The notes below the pieces were generated by a model, which searched no databases, was not told the origin of the DNA, and saw nothing but the letters and a program-made list of their open reading frames with translations. Of a stretch of DNA of 64,000 nucleotides, positions 43,145 to 52,984 are shown piece by piece (within the stretch, counting starts at the first letter, position 1; every line of letters starts with the position of its first letter). The translations under genes were made by a program, and so were the position numbers. This stretch comes from Actinopolyspora xinjiangensis (GTDB taxonomy: Bacteria > Actinomycetota > Actinomycetes > Mycobacteriales > Pseudonocardiaceae), in NCBI RefSeq assembly GCF_900104475.1, contig NZ_FNJR01000003.1:226917-290916 (forward strand). The letters are read 5' to 3'.

Positions 43145-43329
43145 AAGCCGCCCGGCTCACGCGCGTCGCGGCACAACGACCGCGACCAGCGCGGAAGGAG
43201 ATCGCCCCGATTTCCGGACTCGCCGGTGGAAGTGCTTGTTCGAGACCGCCGAACACATTTACCTGAGAGGGAGACGAACGGCGGGGTTGTCCCGAGTGAC
43301 CGGTTGCTCGTACGGGCGGAGTCGGATGT

Positions 43330-45129
43330 ATGCCACGAAGTGTGGAAACGAGCGTGACAGGGGATGTCCCCGCGGCGGACATCGCCCCCCACGACGCTGC
43401 CAACAACACGGTCCGCACCGACAGACCAACGGCGACCCCGGCCGAGACCTCGGAACCGGTCATCCACGAGGGAGGCGGCGGTGGGGCTCCCCGACTCGCC
43501 CCGAGCCGGGTGGGCATAGTTCCACTCACCCCTCATCAGCTCCCCCCACCTCCCGAGAGCTTCGTCGGCCGGGTCTCCGAGCTCAACCGCATGGAGGCGT
43601 GGCACCGCGAGGAGTCCGAGCGGGCACTGGTCATCGCGCTCACCGGCCCCGGCGGCATCGGCAAGACGACGCTGGCCTGCCAGTGGTTGCGGCAGTACGA
43701 ACGCAGGTTCCCCCACGGCCAGCTCTACGTCGACGCGGGCACCCGCTCCGCCGAACACCCCATCGCGGCGGCGGAGCTGCTCGGACGACTGCTGCGCGCA
43801 CTGGGCGTGCCCGCCGAGCGGGTTCCACTGGAGATGTCCGAACGCCTGAGCTGGTACCGCTCGCTCACGGCGGGGCGTTCCCTGTCCGTGCTGGTGGACA
43901 ACGCCGTCTCGACCGCGCAGGTGCGGCCGCTGCTGCCGGATTCGACGACGAGCACGTTGCTGGTCACCAGCCGCAGTCACCTGGTCGGTCTGACGATGGA
44001 GGGCGCGCGGTTCATGGAGCCGGCACCGCTGAACGCCGAGGAGGTGATCCAGCTCCTCTCCCACAAGCTCGGGCGTTCCCGGGTACTGCGCGAGATGGGC
44101 AACGCGAGACTGTTGGCCAAGCTGTGCGGCGGCTCCCCACTGGCCGCCACCGAAATCTCGGCGTGGCTGGCGGCCCGTCCGCACCGCTCGCTGGCCCACG
44201 CCGCCAACCAACTGCGGGAGCAGCGTCAACGCCTGGCGACGCTGCCCCCGAGTGACGACTTCTCGGCACGCTCGGTGGTCGACATCTGTTACCGGGGACT
44301 GTCCTCACCGGCCGCCACGCTCTACCGGCGACTCGCCCAGCATCCCAGAGGCGACCTTCCCGTGGAGCTGACACGGCACCTCGCGGGAATCGAGGGCAGC
44401 GACTGCGAGCGGGCCTTGGCGGAACTCCGCGACGCCAGGTTGCTGGAGGCGGACCCCGAGCGCTACTGGTTCCACGATCTCGTCCTCGCGCACGCCCGGA
44501 CCATGAGTCTGGTGGAGGATTCCCCGCCCACCAGGCGACGGACACTGCACAGCGTGATCGACTGGTACATCGGCCGAGCCGTGGAGGCCGACCTGGTGGT
44601 CACCCCCCGACGCCCCCGGTTCGGGCAGCACTACCCGCACCGGTCCAACGACTGGCCGGTCTGGGACGGCCCCGAAGCCGCGCTGGACTGGTTCGAACGA
44701 GAACGGGGCAATCTGCGGGCCGTCATCATCGAGGCCCACCACAACCAGTGGGACGAACCGGTCTGGCAACTGTGCGAAGCGATGTGGGGGTTCTTCTTCC
44801 ACCGCAAGCACTACCGCGACTGGATCGACTCGCACCGGCTCGGGATCGAGGCAGCCTCCCGGCTGGGACATCCGCTGGCGGAGTCGCGGCTGCGCTGTCA
44901 ACTCGCCTTCGCCTATCTGGACCTGGAGCACTTCGAAGCGGCGATGGACGTGTGCCTTCCCGCGCCCCGACTGCCCGAAGCGGGCGGCGACAGTGCCGAA
45001 CTGGCCGCGACGCTGTCCGAACTCACCAGCGCCGCCAGGCGAGGCAACGACGAGAGCGCGCGGAAGGTCGTCCGGTTCTCCGGCCCGGTCCCGCCACGGG
45101 AACGCGTCTCGCCCCGAAGCGGTGGGTGA
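43330..45129 (+). CDS. Orphan STAND/NB-ARC ATPase
   Basis: A 599-residue P-loop ATPase of the STAND class, like the central part of AfsR-type regulators but without their DNA-binding domain. Residues 1-75 are Pro/Thr-rich and look disordered. FVGRVSELNRM then introduces the NB-ARC core with Walker A GPGGIGKTT near residue 107 and Walker B SLSVLVDNA. A winged-helix-like segment (about 330-400) and a short helical TPR-like tail follow. The C-terminal 60 residues lose clear repeats and the tail is short compared with AfsR relatives, so it may be truncated. It could be a signalling or defence switch; no effector domain is fused. Confidence 0.75.
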   Translation: MPRSVETSVTGDVPAADIAPHDAANNTVRTDRPTATPAETSEPVIHEGGGGGAPRLAPSRVGIVPLTPHQLPPPPESFVGRVSELNRMEAWHREESERALVIALTGPGGIGKTTLACQWLRQYERRFPHGQLYVDAGTRSAEHPIAAAELLGRLLRALGVPAERVPLEMSERLSWYRSLTAGRSLSVLVDNAVSTAQVRPLLPDSTTSTLLVTSRSHLVGLTMEGARFMEPAPLNAEEVIQLLSHKLGRSRVLREMGNARLLAKLCGGSPLAATEISAWLAARPHRSLAHAANQLREQRQRLATLPPSDDFSARSVVDICYRGLSSPAATLYRRLAQHPRGDLPVELTRHLAGIEGSDCERALAELRDARLLEADPERYWFHDLVLAHARTMSLVEDSPPTRRRTLHSVIDWYIGRAVEADLVVTPRRPRFGQHYPHRSNDWPVWDGPEAALDWFERERGNLRAVIIEAHHNQWDEPVWQLCEAMWGFFFHRKHYRDWIDSHRLGIEAASRLGHPLAESRLRCQLAFAYLDLEHFEAAMDVCLPAPRLPEAGGDSAELAATLSELTSAARRGNDESARKVVRFSGPVPPRERVSPRSGG

Positions 45130-45542
45130 GCACCGCATCCGGTGATCGGACGGTCTCCGCGGCGAGTCGGCTTCCGTCACGGACGGCAACGGGCGAGGAC
45201 CATCCGGTTCGGACGGCGGGAACGATTCTTCCTGACCGAGAACCGACCGTCGGCGAGCCCGCCTGACGAGCCGGCTCGGCGCACGCACCGACGGTGCCGC
45301 TGTTCGCGTCCGCCCAGCCCCTCACAGCCAGCGGCGACCCCGGCCTCAGGTGCCGTGGAAACCCGGAAACCGGGCGAATATTCGCACGTCAAAAAGCAAG
45401 ATTTGTTCAGATATTGACTGGACGCGGTATTCACCGCATCGTTTCGGCACTCCGTTACACGACGGAAAACGCAACGAAAACAAGATCTTTTACGCGACGC
45501 GGAAGTTCACCAACGCCCCGTTCCCGCCGCTCCGGAGGAATC
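45130..45542. other. Upstream region of the amylase gene
   Basis: A 413-base gap with an AT-richer stretch from about 45380 to 45510. GGAGG before the ATG at 45543 is clear. I see no certain -35/-10 and no gene. Translation of the frame upstream of the ATG gives no signal-peptide-like sequence. Confidence 0.5.
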
Positions 45543-46937
45543 ATGCTTCGAAAACCCCTGGGCGCGGCACTCGCCTTTCTCGCGAGTGCGGCACTGGCCG
45601 TTGCCGCGCCACCGCAGTCCCGAGCCGACTTACCGAGCGACAAGGACGTAACAGCCGTGCTGTTCGAATGGGACTACGCTTCGGTGGCCGAGGAGTGCAC
45701 GAACCGGCTGGGTCCGGCCGGATACGGCGCCGTACAGGTTTCCCCACCTCAGGAGCACATCCGGGGACCGCAGTGGTGGACCTCCTACCAGCCGGTGAGC
45801 TACCGGATCGCCTCTCGCCTCGGCGACCGCGCCACCTTCGCCGAGATGGTCGATACCTGCCACGCGGCTGGCGTGAAAGTCATCGCCGACGCGGTGATCA
45901 ACCACATGTCGGCGGGTTCGGGAACGGGGACCGGCGGTTCTAGCTACGAGAAGTACGACTACCCCGGAATCTATTCCCCCTACGATTTCGACAACTGCAC
46001 GTCCCGGATCAACCAGTCCGACTACACAACCGACAAGTGGCGCGTGCAGAACTGCGAACTGCTCGATCTCGCCGATCTCGACACCGGTGAGGAATACGTG
46101 CGCGGACGTATCGCCGCCTACCTCGACGACCTGTTGTCACTGGGAGTGGACGGTTTCCGCATAGACGCGGCCAAACACATGGCCGCCTCCGACCTCGCCG
46201 ACATCAAGTCCCGCCTCGACGAACCGGACGTGTACTGGAAGCAGGAGGCGATCCACGGCTCCGGTGAGGTCGTCTCGCCCACCGAGTACCTCGGAACCGG
46301 CGACGTCCAGGAGTTCCGCTACGCCCGTGACCTCCAACGCGTGTTCGACGAGGAGAAGCTCGCCTACCTGAACAACTACGGTGAGGGCTGGGGCTACATG
46401 GACTCCTCCCGGGCAGCCGTCTTCGTGGACAACCACGACACCGAACGCAACGGTGACACGTTGAGCTACAAGGACGGCGCGAACTACACGTTGGCCAACG
46501 TGTTCATGCTGGCCTGGCCCTACGGCTCACCCGACGTGCACTCGGGCTACGAGTTCAGCGACACCGACGCCGGACCGCCCAACGGCGGAACGGTCAACGC
46601 GTGCTGGCAGGACGGTTGGAAGTGCCAGCACGCCTGGCCCGAGATCGAGGCGATGGTCGCCTTCCGCAACGCCACCGACGGCACGAGCGTCACCGACTGG
46701 TGGGACAACGGCAACGACGCCATCGCGTTCGGACGCGGCAGCGAAGGGTTCGTGGCCATCAACCACGAAACCACTTCGCTGAGTCGGACCTTCCGGACCT
46801 CGTTGCCCGCGGGCGAGTACTGCGACGTGCAGCGTGACACGCCCGTCACGGTCGACTCCGATGGTCGGTTCACCGCCACCCTCGGACCGAACACGGCACT
46901 CGCGCTGCACGCGAACGCGCGAAGCTGCGGGAGCTGA
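45543..46937 (+). CDS. Secreted alpha-amylase (GH13)
   Basis: Secreted alpha-amylase of 464 residues that cuts alpha-1,4 links in starch. The signal peptide covers about residues 1-28 ([18 protein letters not shown]). GH13 regions are complete: [15 protein letters not shown] (nucleophile Asp), KQEAIHGS (general acid Glu) and FVDNHDTER (third acid). Pairs of Cys and the GWGYM block place it near chloride-dependent, animal-like amylases common in actinobacteria. No starch-binding domain follows; the protein ends after the C-terminal beta domain. GGAGG precedes the ATG. Confidence 0.94.
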   Translation: MLRKPLGAALAFLASAALAVAAPPQSRADLPSDKDVTAVLFEWDYASVAEECTNRLGPAGYGAVQVSPPQEHIRGPQWWTSYQPVSYRIASRLGDRATFAEMVDTCHAAGVKVIADAVINHMSAGSGTGTGGSSYEKYDYPGIYSPYDFDNCTSRINQSDYTTDKWRVQNCELLDLADLDTGEEYVRGRIAAYLDDLLSLGVDGFRIDAAKHMAASDLADIKSRLDEPDVYWKQEAIHGSGEVVSPTEYLGTGDVQEFRYARDLQRVFDEEKLAYLNNYGEGWGYMDSSRAAVFVDNHDTERNGDTLSYKDGANYTLANVFMLAWPYGSPDVHSGYEFSDTDAGPPNGGTVNACWQDGWKCQHAWPEIEAMVAFRNATDGTSVTDWWDNGNDAIAFGRGSEGFVAINHETTSLSRTFRTSLPAGEYCDVQRDTPVTVDSDGRFTATLGPNTALALHANARSCGS

Positions 46938-47101
46938 GTCCGTCCGAAAACCGACCGACCGCCTTCTGCTGACTCTCGAGCAGGCTCGGCGATTCCACTT
47001 CACCGAGCCGGTCGGGATCGTTCGTCACCGAAACCGACATGCGTGCGGTGGAGCCGACGCGGCGTTGCGCTTCACCGCACCGCTTTCGGTGTTCTCGGCC
47101 G

Positions 47102-47635
47102 TCACAGTGGATCTTCGAGTTCCTCTTCCACCACCGTCTCCACCGCGTCGCCGATTCGTTCGAGTCGTACGTGATAGCGCTCGAGGTTCTCGCCGTCCTC
47201 GCGGGCCAACAGTGGCCCCTCGACGTCCTCGTCGAGCATCCGATCCACGACCTCCGCGGCTCGACGTATCCGGCACGGATCCCCGTGGATCGTGAGCCGG
47301 TAACTACCGGGCCCCTCGGGCAACACGAAAGGGCCCTGGACACCGATCGTGATCTCGTCGACGATCACTCGACCGGTCGGGATGTCGAGCACGGTCCGGC
47401 CGAGCATTTCCAGACCTGTCATCGCAGGTTCCGAACCGGTGAAAACCAACGTCACCGGCGCCAATGTCTGCTCCGTCCGCAAATAGTTCTCCCGGCCGTC
47501 ACTTTCCAACACACCACTCTCGTCGGCTTGGTGCAGGTCGATATCGTGGTTTTCGACGTGGTCACCGCAGAAGCCGATGAGCCCCCGGTCGGGCGAAGCC
47601 TCGACAAATTCCGGTAAGGGTTCCATCCGAGACAT
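47102..47635 (-). CDS. Conserved hypothetical protein
   Basis: A 177-residue acidic protein (MSRMEPLPEFVEASPDRGLI at the start). It has the strand-rich pattern TVLDIPTGRVIVDEITIGV then GPFVLPEGPGSYRLTIHG, as in many small immunity- or competence-like proteins of unknown function, and an acidic end. It is divergent from the sugar operon, so it may or may not belong to that regulon. An internal start at MEPLPEF or an upstream one cannot be excluded; none has a strong ribosome binding site. Confidence 0.55.
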   Translation of the reverse strand: MSRMEPLPEFVEASPDRGLIGFCGDHVENHDIDLHQADESGVLESDGRENYLRTEQTLAPVTLVFTGSEPAMTGLEMLGRTVLDIPTGRVIVDEITIGVQGPFVLPEGPGSYRLTIHGDPCRIRRAAEVVDRMLDEDVEGPLLAREDGENLERYHVRLERIGDAVETVVEEELEDPL

Positions 47636-47803
47636 TCTGCGACACCACCACAGGCACTTCATCGGACGGCACAACCGCCGCACGCTCCACTGCTACGACT
47701 ACCGGCGCTCCTCCGGGAACACCGATCTACGCGCCCTGACGGAGTCGAACCCCGGTCAGCGGACACTCCGGCTCCCGGCGACCTCCCAAATCGACCGTCC
47801 CCC

Positions 47804-47832
47804 TTGTGGTCGGCGTTACAACCGGGTTAATG
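47804..47832 (+). promoter_or_regulatory. Promoter of the sugar operon
   Basis: TTGTGG at 47804-47809 and TTAATG at 47827-47832 with a 17-base spacer. The LacI site at 47846-47857 falls at the expected start of transcription. Confidence 0.5.
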
Positions 47833-47845
47833 TCTCGCAACACGA

Positions 47846-47857
47846 GAAAGCGCTTTC
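47846..47857. promoter_or_regulatory. LacI-family operator, sugar operon
   Basis: GAAAGCGCTTTC, a perfect 12-bp palindrome with the central CG typical of LacI/GalR sites. It matches the sites at 58059-58078 and 58130-58143 near the lacI gene. Confidence 0.8.
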
Positions 47858-47873
47858 CAGCCTTCCGGTCGAG

Positions 47874-49031
47874 GTGAGAAGGCCTCGACGCACCAGAGAG
47901 GAGAAAGCCACGTCCCCCACCGACCACCGCCTGCGCGCCGCGATCATCGGTACCGGCGCGGTCGCCACGCACCACCTGACCGCGATGTCCGAACACGCCG
48001 ACGTCGAGCCGGTGGCAGCAGTCGACCTCGCCCCCGAACGGCTGAACGCCTTCCTGGCGAACCATCCCGGCCCACGGGGCTACACCGACATCGACGAGAT
48101 GCTCGCCACCGAGAAGCCCGATCTCGTCTCGGTCTGCACCCCACCCGCCTCCCACGTCGACCACGTCACCCGCTCGTTGCGCGCCGGGGCGTGGGTGTGG
48201 TGCGAGAAGCCGCCCTGCCTGTCGCTGGCCGGTTACGAGGAGATGATCGCCGCCCAGGGAGAGCACGGCCCCTACGTCTCCTTCGTGTTCCAGCAGCGGT
48301 TCGGCTCCGGCGCGCGGCACGCCCGCGAGCTGCTGGACGCGCACGAGCTGGGCACGCCCCTGGTCGCGCACTGCCAGACCACCTGGTACCGCGACTCCGA
48401 GTACTTCGCCGTGCCGTGGCGCGGCAGGTGGGAGACCGAGGGTGGCGGTCCGACCATGGGCCACGGCATCCACCAGCTCGACCTGCTGCTGCACCTGCTC
48501 GGCCCCTGGACCGAGGTGCGGGCCATGACCGGACGACTGTGGCACGAGGTGGCCACCGAGGACGTCTCGACGGCTCTGGTGCGGTTCGACTCCGGTGCCA
48601 TGGCCACCGTGGTCAACAGCGTGCTCTCGCCCGACGAGGTGAGCAGGATCCGCCTGGACTGCTCGGAGGCCACCGTCGAGCTCACCCACCTGTACGGGCA
48701 CAGCAACGCCGACTGGCACTACACCCCCGCACCGCACGTCACCGACGCGGCACGGATCGAACGCTGGCGCAGCCCGGCGCACGACGAGCCGAGCTCCCAC
48801 GGCGCGATGCTGCGGCAGCTGGTCGCGGCGGTGCGCGAGGGACGACGTCCGCCCTGCGGCGAACAGGACGGCCGCGGGATTCTGGAGCTGGTCACCGCGC
48901 TGTACAAGTCCGCCGCCACCGGCCGAGCGGTGCGCTCGGGCGAGATCGGCCCCGACGACCCGTTCCACGCCGTGGTCCACGGCGGCGCTCCCGAGAAGCT
49001 CACCGGCGACGGAGAGGCCGACCGCTCATGA
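47874..49031 (+). CDS. Gfo/Idh/MocA-family oxidoreductase (first)
   Basis: NAD(P)-dependent sugar dehydrogenase of up to 385 residues and first gene of the operon. The Rossmann motif is AAIIGTGAVATHH, the family motif is WCEKPPCLSLAG with catalytic Lys, and the active-site His is in GHGIHQLDLL. The start is unclear: GTG at 47874 is in frame but has no ribosome binding site, while GAGGAG lies correctly before an ACG at 47910, five codons before the first conserved strand. Either ACG is used, or an ATG has mutated. Expected to oxidise or epimerise an imported sugar or its glycoside; the next gene overlaps by four bases. Confidence 0.88.
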   Translation: MRRPRRTREEKATSPTDHRLRAAIIGTGAVATHHLTAMSEHADVEPVAAVDLAPERLNAFLANHPGPRGYTDIDEMLATEKPDLVSVCTPPASHVDHVTRSLRAGAWVWCEKPPCLSLAGYEEMIAAQGEHGPYVSFVFQQRFGSGARHARELLDAHELGTPLVAHCQTTWYRDSEYFAVPWRGRWETEGGGPTMGHGIHQLDLLLHLLGPWTEVRAMTGRLWHEVATEDVSTALVRFDSGAMATVVNSVLSPDEVSRIRLDCSEATVELTHLYGHSNADWHYTPAPHVTDAARIERWRSPAHDEPSSHGAMLRQLVAAVREGRRPPCGEQDGRGILELVTALYKSAATGRAVRSGEIGPDDPFHAVVHGGAPEKLTGDGEADRS

Positions 49032-49948
49032 GTCATCCGATCATCGTGACCCACCGGCACGGCGAGAACATCACGGTCTCGGCCGGAGGGACCGAGATCC
49101 TGACCTACGTGTACAAACCCGACCCGGTCGAGTACGAGTCGCGGAAACCCTACGCCCACCCGCTGCGCACCCTGGCCGGAAACACCGTGACGGGATACCG
49201 CCCGAATGACCACCGCTGGCACAAGGGCCTGCAGCTGACCGCCAGCCACGTCTCCGGCCAGAACTTCTGGGGCGGACACAGCTACGTCACCGGGGAAGGC
49301 TACCGCGAGCTCCCCGACCGGATCGGCTCGATGCGGCACGAGGAGTTCGAGTCCATCGACGTCGCGACCGACGAGATGCGTCTGGTCGAACGACTGCGCT
49401 GGCTGCACAACGACGGAACCCCCTGGGCGCGGGAGCACCGCACGATCCGGGTGCACTCGGTGACCCCGGAGCGGGGCAGCTGGGCGCTCGACTGGTCGAT
49501 TCGGCTCACCAACGTGCGCGACCGGCCGCTGCGCTTCGGCAGTCCGACCACGGCCGGACGCGAGATGGCGGGCTACACCGGCCTGCACTGGCGCGGCCCC
49601 CGCGACTTCACCGGAGGCACCGTGCTCGGCCCCGACGGCGCCTCCGGTGAGGAGGAGATGATGGGCCGCCGGGCCCGTTGGTTGGGCTTCGTCGGCGAGC
49701 ACGACGGGGTCGACCGGCACTCCACTGTGGTTTTCGAACACTCCCCGGCCAACAGCGGGGCCATTCACGAGTCCCACTGGTTCGTACGCTCGAACCCCAC
49801 CCCGGCCGTGGCGCTGTCCTGGGCGTTTTTCGAGGAGTTCGAACTCCCCCCTGGACAGGACTTCTCCTACACCTATCGAATCCTGCTGGCCGACGGGGCC
49901 CGTGATCACGAACGGATCGAACGAGAACTCGACGAGCACTCCTGGTAG
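49028..49948 (+). CDS. PmoA-like protein (DUF6807)
   Basis: Protein of 306 residues of the DUF6807/PmoA family. Family blocks are KPYAHPLRTLAGNTVTGYRP, DHRWHKGLQL, FWGGHSY and GRRARWLGFVGEHDG. The fold is beta-sandwich-like, with conserved histidines that may bind metal or sugar. Members commonly occur beside Gfo/Idh/MocA oxidoreductases in sugar loci, but no reaction is established. The ATG overlaps the stop of the preceding gene (ATGA). There is no signal peptide, so it is cytoplasmic. Confidence 0.82.
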   Translation: MSHPIIVTHRHGENITVSAGGTEILTYVYKPDPVEYESRKPYAHPLRTLAGNTVTGYRPNDHRWHKGLQLTASHVSGQNFWGGHSYVTGEGYRELPDRIGSMRHEEFESIDVATDEMRLVERLRWLHNDGTPWAREHRTIRVHSVTPERGSWALDWSIRLTNVRDRPLRFGSPTTAGREMAGYTGLHWRGPRDFTGGTVLGPDGASGEEEMMGRRARWLGFVGEHDGVDRHSTVVFEHSPANSGAIHESHWFVRSNPTPAVALSWAFFEEFELPPGQDFSYTYRILLADGARDHERIERELDEHSW

Positions 49949-49957
49949 GAGGTCGGC

Positions 49958-50701
49958 ATGACCGAAGACCGGCCGATACCGCTTCCCGGAGCGATCGGCA
50001 TATCCCATGTGGACTGCTACGACTGGCCCACCGACGACGGGCTCGGCGGCGGAAGTCCCCACCTGCACCTGGCGTGCACGGAGGCCTACGTGGTCACCCG
50101 GGGCGAGGGCGTGGTGCAGACCCTGAGCACCGCGGGATACCGGGAGGACGAACTGTCCCCCGGGGCGGTCGTCTGGTTCGAACCGGGCACGGTGCACCGC
50201 ATGGTGGGTCACGAGGCGCTGCGCGTGACGGTGTTGATGCAGAACAGCGGACTGCCCGAGGCCGGTGACGCGGTGTTCACCTTTCCGCCGAAGATCCTGG
50301 CCGATCCGGACGCCTACGCCGAGGCGGCCACGCTGCCCGATGGCCCGGACGCCGAGGCGGCCGCCCGACGCCGCAGGGATCTGGCCGTGACCGGTTACCT
50401 GCCGCTGCGGGACGCGCTGCGCTCGGGAGACCCGGAACCGCTGCGCGAGTTCCACCGGGCCGCCGCGGCACTGGTGACCCCCCGGCTGGACCACTGGAAG
50501 AAGCTGTGGCGCGACGGCGCGCTGGCAGCGGCCGAACGCACCGGTGCCGGGCTCGACGCGCTCGCCGAGGGCGACGTCTCGGAGCTGGCGAGCTCGCGGG
50601 TGCGGCTGGCGCGTCCCTCCCGGAGCGGTGGCCACGGGATGTGCGGGTGGCGCGACGAGTACGAGATCCCCGGCACGACCGTCGCGTACGGAGGCGAGTG
50701 A
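49958..50701 (+). CDS. Cupin-domain protein
   Basis: A 247-residue protein with a single cupin barrel (about 20-105): motif 1 as SPHLHLACTEAYVVTRGEG with metal ligands His, His and Glu, motif 2 as VWFEPGTVHRM. The second half is helical and Ala/Arg-rich. It could be a sugar isomerase or a 3-keto-sugar lyase-like enzyme in the pathway, or a ligand-binding helper; the sequence does not decide. It starts nine bases after the DUF6807 gene and its stop shares one base with the start of the binding-protein gene. Confidence 0.8.
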   Translation: MTEDRPIPLPGAIGISHVDCYDWPTDDGLGGGSPHLHLACTEAYVVTRGEGVVQTLSTAGYREDELSPGAVVWFEPGTVHRMVGHEALRVTVLMQNSGLPEAGDAVFTFPPKILADPDAYAEAATLPDGPDAEAAARRRRDLAVTGYLPLRDALRSGDPEPLREFHRAAAALVTPRLDHWKKLWRDGALAAAERTGAGLDALAEGDVSELASSRVRLARPSRSGGHGMCGWRDEYEIPGTTVAYGGE

Positions 50702-52008
50702 TGCGGCAGAAACCCCCGAGAGCCCCGGAATCGACCAGCGCCGGGAAACTCACCGTGGTGACCACGGCGTTGCTGCTGCTGTGCGGCCTGCTCGCGGGAT
50801 GCGGCGCGAAAGCCGACGGCGCGCCTGGCGGCGAGATCGAGCTGCAGTTCAGCTGGTGGGGCAACGCCGACCGCGCCGAGGTCACCAACGAGGCCGTCGA
50901 GCTGTTCGAACGCCGCAACCCCGGCATCGAGGTGCAGACCTCCTTCTCCAGCTACAACTCCTACATCCAGAAGCTGGCCACCCAGGCCGCCGGTGGTAAC
51001 GCTCCCGACGTGATGCAGCTGGACTACCGCCAGATCAGCCAGTACGCCTCGGCGGGGCTGCTGCTCGACCTCGACGACAGGCCTTCGATCAGCACCGGCG
51101 AAGTCACCTCGGCGATGCTGCGCACCGGCCAGTCGAACGGCGAGCAGTACGCCATCCCGATGGGACGCACCTCGCAGGTCATGGTCTACGACTCCGCGCG
51201 GTGGCGGCGGGCGGGAGTGCCCGAGCCGGAGTTCGGCTGGACCTGGCGGGACTGGAGCCGGGCGATGCGCCAGCTCGGCGAGGCCACCGACAGGACCGGC
51301 GCCACCGATCCAGGCTGGAGCGAGGACTGGTTCGAGGTGTGGCTGCGCGGGCGTGGCAAGAGCCTCTACACCGACCGTGGCGGGCTGAACTACGACGCGG
51401 CCGATCTGGCGAGGTTCTGGCGCACCACGAACGAGCTCAGCCAGCGGGGCGCGGTCAGTCCGGCGCGGCAGACCACCCAGATCGACGGTTCGGCGGCCAA
51501 CATGCCGTTCGGACGGGGCAACGCGCTGTCCGGGTTCACCTGGGACTCAGCCGTCGGTGGTTTCCAGGCGCTCATCGGCGACAGCCTGCGGCTGGCCCCG
51601 CTGCCCGTCGGTCCCGACGGCACACCGGGGCAGTACTTCAAGCCCTCGATGCTCGTCGGTGTCTCGGCCGAAAGCCCCCACCCGGAGGCGGCGTCGAAGC
51701 TGGTCGACTTCCTGATCAACGATCCCAGAGCGGGCGAGATCCTGGGCGTGAGCCGAGGGCTGCCGGTCAACCGGACGATCCGGGAGAAGATCACGCCCTC
51801 GCTGACCGGGCTGGACGAACGCATCGCCGAGTTCCAGGAAAGCCTGGACGGAAAACTGCTCGCCCCGCCGAGCGCGCCACCGCAGGGAGATCTGGCGCTG
51901 CAGACCGCCTTCCAGCGCGACTACGACCACGTCGGCTTCGAACTGCAGTCACCCCGGAAAACGGCTGAGCAGTTCCTCACCAACGCGAGATCGGAGCTGC
52001 AACGTTGA
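50701..52008 (+). CDS. Sugar ABC transporter substrate-binding lipoprotein
   Basis: Extracellular solute-binding protein family 1, 435 residues. A signal peptide ends in the lipobox LLAGC (Cys near residue 37), so it is anchored to the outer face of the membrane. Typical segments are ELQFSWWGNADRAEVTNEAV at the start of the mature protein and GGNAPDVMQLDYRQISQYA. It would capture the sugar and deliver it to the two permeases that follow. The stop of the cupin gene and this ATG overlap as TGATG. Confidence 0.92.
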   Translation: MRQKPPRAPESTSAGKLTVVTTALLLLCGLLAGCGAKADGAPGGEIELQFSWWGNADRAEVTNEAVELFERRNPGIEVQTSFSSYNSYIQKLATQAAGGNAPDVMQLDYRQISQYASAGLLLDLDDRPSISTGEVTSAMLRTGQSNGEQYAIPMGRTSQVMVYDSARWRRAGVPEPEFGWTWRDWSRAMRQLGEATDRTGATDPGWSEDWFEVWLRGRGKSLYTDRGGLNYDAADLARFWRTTNELSQRGAVSPARQTTQIDGSAANMPFGRGNALSGFTWDSAVGGFQALIGDSLRLAPLPVGPDGTPGQYFKPSMLVGVSAESPHPEAASKLVDFLINDPRAGEILGVSRGLPVNRTIREKITPSLTGLDERIAEFQESLDGKLLAPPSAPPQGDLALQTAFQRDYDHVGFELQSPRKTAEQFLTNARSELQR

Positions 52009-52982
52009 ACGTCGAAGCACCTGATCAACAGGTGAGCGCACCGCACCCGAGACCGACCCCGGACAGCGCGGCAGCGGAATCCACCGCCAAGCGGAACCGG
52101 CCACGACGGCGCGAGGGGGCCGCCTGGGTCTTCCTGTCGCCGTGGCTGCTGGGAGCGGCGGTGCTGACGCTGACCCCCATGCTGGTCTCGCTGTACCTGT
52201 CGTTCACCGAGTACGACCTGTTCACCGCTCCGAAGTGGGTGGGCCTGGACAACTACGTCCACATGTTCACCTCCGATCCCCGCTACTGGAGATCGGCGGT
52301 CAACACCCTGCTGTACGTGCTGGTGGCGGTACCGCTGCAGCTGGCGCTGGCGCTGGCCGTCGCACTGGCGCTGAACTCCATCGGACGCGGCAAGGGGTTC
52401 TACCGCTCGGCGTTCTACGCCCCCTCGCTGCTGGGCGCGAGCATGAGCATCGCTCTGGTCTGGCGCGCGCTGTTCAACGACGGCGGCACGGTCGACGACC
52501 TGTTGTCGACCTTCGGGATCGACATGGGCGGCTGGGTGAACCAGCCGGGCTGGGCACTGCTGGTGGTCGCGCTGCTGACGATCTGGCAGTTCGGCGCCCC
52601 CATGGTCATCTTCCTCGCCGGGCTGCAGCAGGTCCCCCACGAGTTGTACGAGGCGGCCGAGGTGGACGGTGCCGGCCGGGTACGGCGGTTCCTCTCGGTC
52701 ACGCTGCCGATGCTCTCCCCGGTACTGTTCTTCAATCTGGTGCTGCAGACCATCCAGGCCTTCCAGGTGTTCACCCCGGCCTTCACGGTCAGCGGCGGAC
52801 GCGGCGGGCCCGCCGACTCGACGCTGTTCTACACGCTCTACCTGTACGACCGCGGATTCACCGCCTCGCACATGGGCTACGCCGCGGCGATGGCCTGGGT
52901 GCTGCTCGTGGTCATCGGCATCGTGACCGCGCTGCTGTTCCGCAGCTCGCGCTCCTGGGTCTTCTACAACGATAAGGGGTGA
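52005..52982 (+). CDS. Sugar ABC transporter permease (MalF type)
   Basis: Permease of 325 residues with six hydrophobic segments and a long, basic cytoplasmic head (residues 1-45). The EAA loop is ELYEAAEVDGAGRVRRFLSV. The start is TTG at 52005-52007, overlapping the preceding stop, with GGAG eight bases upstream. It pairs with the next gene to form the channel. Confidence 0.93.
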   Translation: MNVEAPDQQVSAPHPRPTPDSAAAESTAKRNRPRRREGAAWVFLSPWLLGAAVLTLTPMLVSLYLSFTEYDLFTAPKWVGLDNYVHMFTSDPRYWRSAVNTLLYVLVAVPLQLALALAVALALNSIGRGKGFYRSAFYAPSLLGASMSIALVWRALFNDGGTVDDLLSTFGIDMGGWVNQPGWALLVVALLTIWQFGAPMVIFLAGLQQVPHELYEAAEVDGAGRVRRFLSVTLPMLSPVLFFNLVLQTIQAFQVFTPAFTVSGGRGGPADSTLFYTLYLYDRGFTASHMGYAAAMAWVLLVVIGIVTALLFRSSRSWVFYNDKG

Positions 52983-52984
52983 CG

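Noticed and set aside
42592-44229. Long minus-strand open frame of 545 codons opposite arsI and the STAND gene
   Set aside because: It is antisense to well-supported genes, has no family match and no ribosome binding site; such frames are common shadows in high-GC DNA.
48719-50635. 638-codon minus-strand frame across the sugar operon
   Set aside because: It crosses three real genes antisense and shows no recognisable domain.
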